NCBI GenBank assembly: GCA_902773305.1
Contig: CACYEB010000038.1
Location: forward strand, 1 to 6,345
Reading direction: 5' to 3'
Length of the DNA stretch: 6,345 bases
DNA from: an uncultured Bacteroidia bacterium
GTDB taxonomy: Bacteria > Bacteroidota > Bacteroidia > Bacteroidales > UBA932
The translations under genes and the position numbers were made by a program. Positions 5,807-6,345 of the stretch are shown here, one piece after another. A model generated the notes under the pieces. That model was not told the DNA's origin, did no database searches, and worked only from the letters and a program-made list of their open reading frames with translations. Every line of letters begins with the position of its first letter. Positions within the stretch are counted from its first letter, which is position 1.

Positions 5807-6345
5807 ATGAACCTCGGGAAGAAATCTGCCGAAGATAGCTACAAAAGCATCAGCGCCCCGTCCAAAGGCCTCTACAAGGACAAGGGGAGCAAATTTCTCT
5901 CTTTTGCATTTCCGGTAGAGAGCGAGGATGAGGCCAAGGTCATCATCTCCAATATAAAAAAGGAATATTTTGACGCACGGCACCACTGCTGGGCCTGGCG
6001 CACGGGCCATTTGGGAGACAAGTGGCGCTTCAACGACGACGGGGAGCCCTCCTCTACCGCCGGCAAGCCCATCTACGGCCAGATTCTCTCAAACGACCTG
6101 AGCGATATCCTGATTGTGGTGGTACGCTATTTCGGAGGCACCCTGCTGGGCACATCTGGGCTCATCACAGCCTACAAGACCGCCGCCGCCGAGGCTGTTG
6201 CCAATGCCACCATAGTGGAAAAGGTCGCCGCAGTCCGCTACAGCGTCAGTTTTGATTACAGCCGGATGAACGATGTGATGAAATGCCTCAAAGATATGCG
6301 GCTTAATGTCACCGATCCGCAATTCAGCAGCCAATGCACCCTGAC
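5807..6345 (+). CDS. IMPACT/YigZ family protein (UPF0029), partial
   Basis: The gene runs off the right edge after 179 codons plus two bases. Family members have about 200-210 residues, so only the C-terminal end is missing. The IMPACT signature is clear: DARHHCWAWRTG (56-67), the hallmark NDDGEPSSTAGKPIYGQI (76-93), and VVVRYFGGTLLGTSGLITAY (104-123). The N-terminal part (residues about 10-130) corresponds to the ribosomal S5-like fold of E. coli YigZ. The remainder (VRYSVSFDYSRMNDVMKCL, 143-161) starts the ferredoxin-like second domain, which begins with the usual Tyr-rich strand. Eukaryotic IMPACT regulates the kinase GCN2. The bacterial role is unsettled, and binding of nucleic acid or the translation machinery has been suggested from structure. 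The start follows from the conserved DSYKSISAPSKGLYKDKGSKF region 10 residues later, and no other ATG fits. It is divergent from the miaA operon. Confidence 0.94.
   Translation, partial: MNLGKKSAEDSYKSISAPSKGLYKDKGSKFLSFAFPVESEDEAKVIISNIKKEYFDARHHCWAWRTGHLGDKWRFNDDGEPSSTAGKPIYGQILSNDLSDILIVVVRYFGGTLLGTSGLITAYKTAAAEAVANATIVEKVAAVRYSVSFDYSRMNDVMKCLKDMRLNVTDPQFSSQCTL

Noticed and set aside
1..6345. A previously undescribed defence, retron, CRISPR or other accessory system.
   Set aside because: All sizeable coding regions fit known families, mostly housekeeping ones. No spaced repeats, reverse transcriptase, nuclease or toxin-antitoxin pairs, and no tRNA or rRNA, were seen.

Overview
This 6.3-kb window looks like an ordinary chromosomal housekeeping segment of a member of the Bacteroidota, probably order Bacteroidales. 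Three observations support this. Intergenic regions carry matches to the Bacteroides-type promoter (TTTG, about 20 bp, TAnnTTTG). Translation starts lack Shine-Dalgarno sequences and sit in A/T-rich leaders. The gene content is typical of the group: a RecQ with a long C-terminal extension, an FKBP_N/FKBP_C lipoprotein, and miaA behind a gene resembling the plasmid pRiA4b ORF-3 family with an acidic tail. Genes are G+C-rich and intergenic spacers are A+T-rich. I assign no genus.

Layout: (1) 1-1199, minus strand: an ABC exporter with fused membrane and ATPase domains, MsbA-like, cut by the window edge just before its Walker A motif. (2) 1275-1991, minus: an FKBP-type peptidyl-prolyl isomerase with a lipoprotein-like signal peptide. 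A strong hairpin lies between these two genes. (3) 1992-2151: a divergent promoter region. (4) 2152-4359, plus: a full-length RecQ helicase. (5) 4356-5234, minus: miaA, convergent with recQ, with the two stop codons overlapping. (6) 5209-5742, minus: a pRiA4b ORF-3-like protein whose 3' end overlaps the start of miaA. (7) 5743-5806: a compact divergent control region in which two oppositely oriented promoters appear to share the same 36 bp. (8) 5807-6345, plus: an IMPACT/YigZ-family protein, cut by the right edge.

The genes do not form one pathway. The likely transcription units are FKBP followed by the ABC exporter (possibly attenuated by the hairpin), recQ alone, the ORF-3-like gene with miaA, and the yigZ-like gene reading rightward out of the window. 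I found no mobile element, CRISPR array, tRNA or rRNA, and nothing that looks like a defence or other novel accessory system. The points most worth a second look are regulatory: the interleaved promoter pair at 5766-5801, the hairpin at 1211-1254, and the overlapping gene ends.
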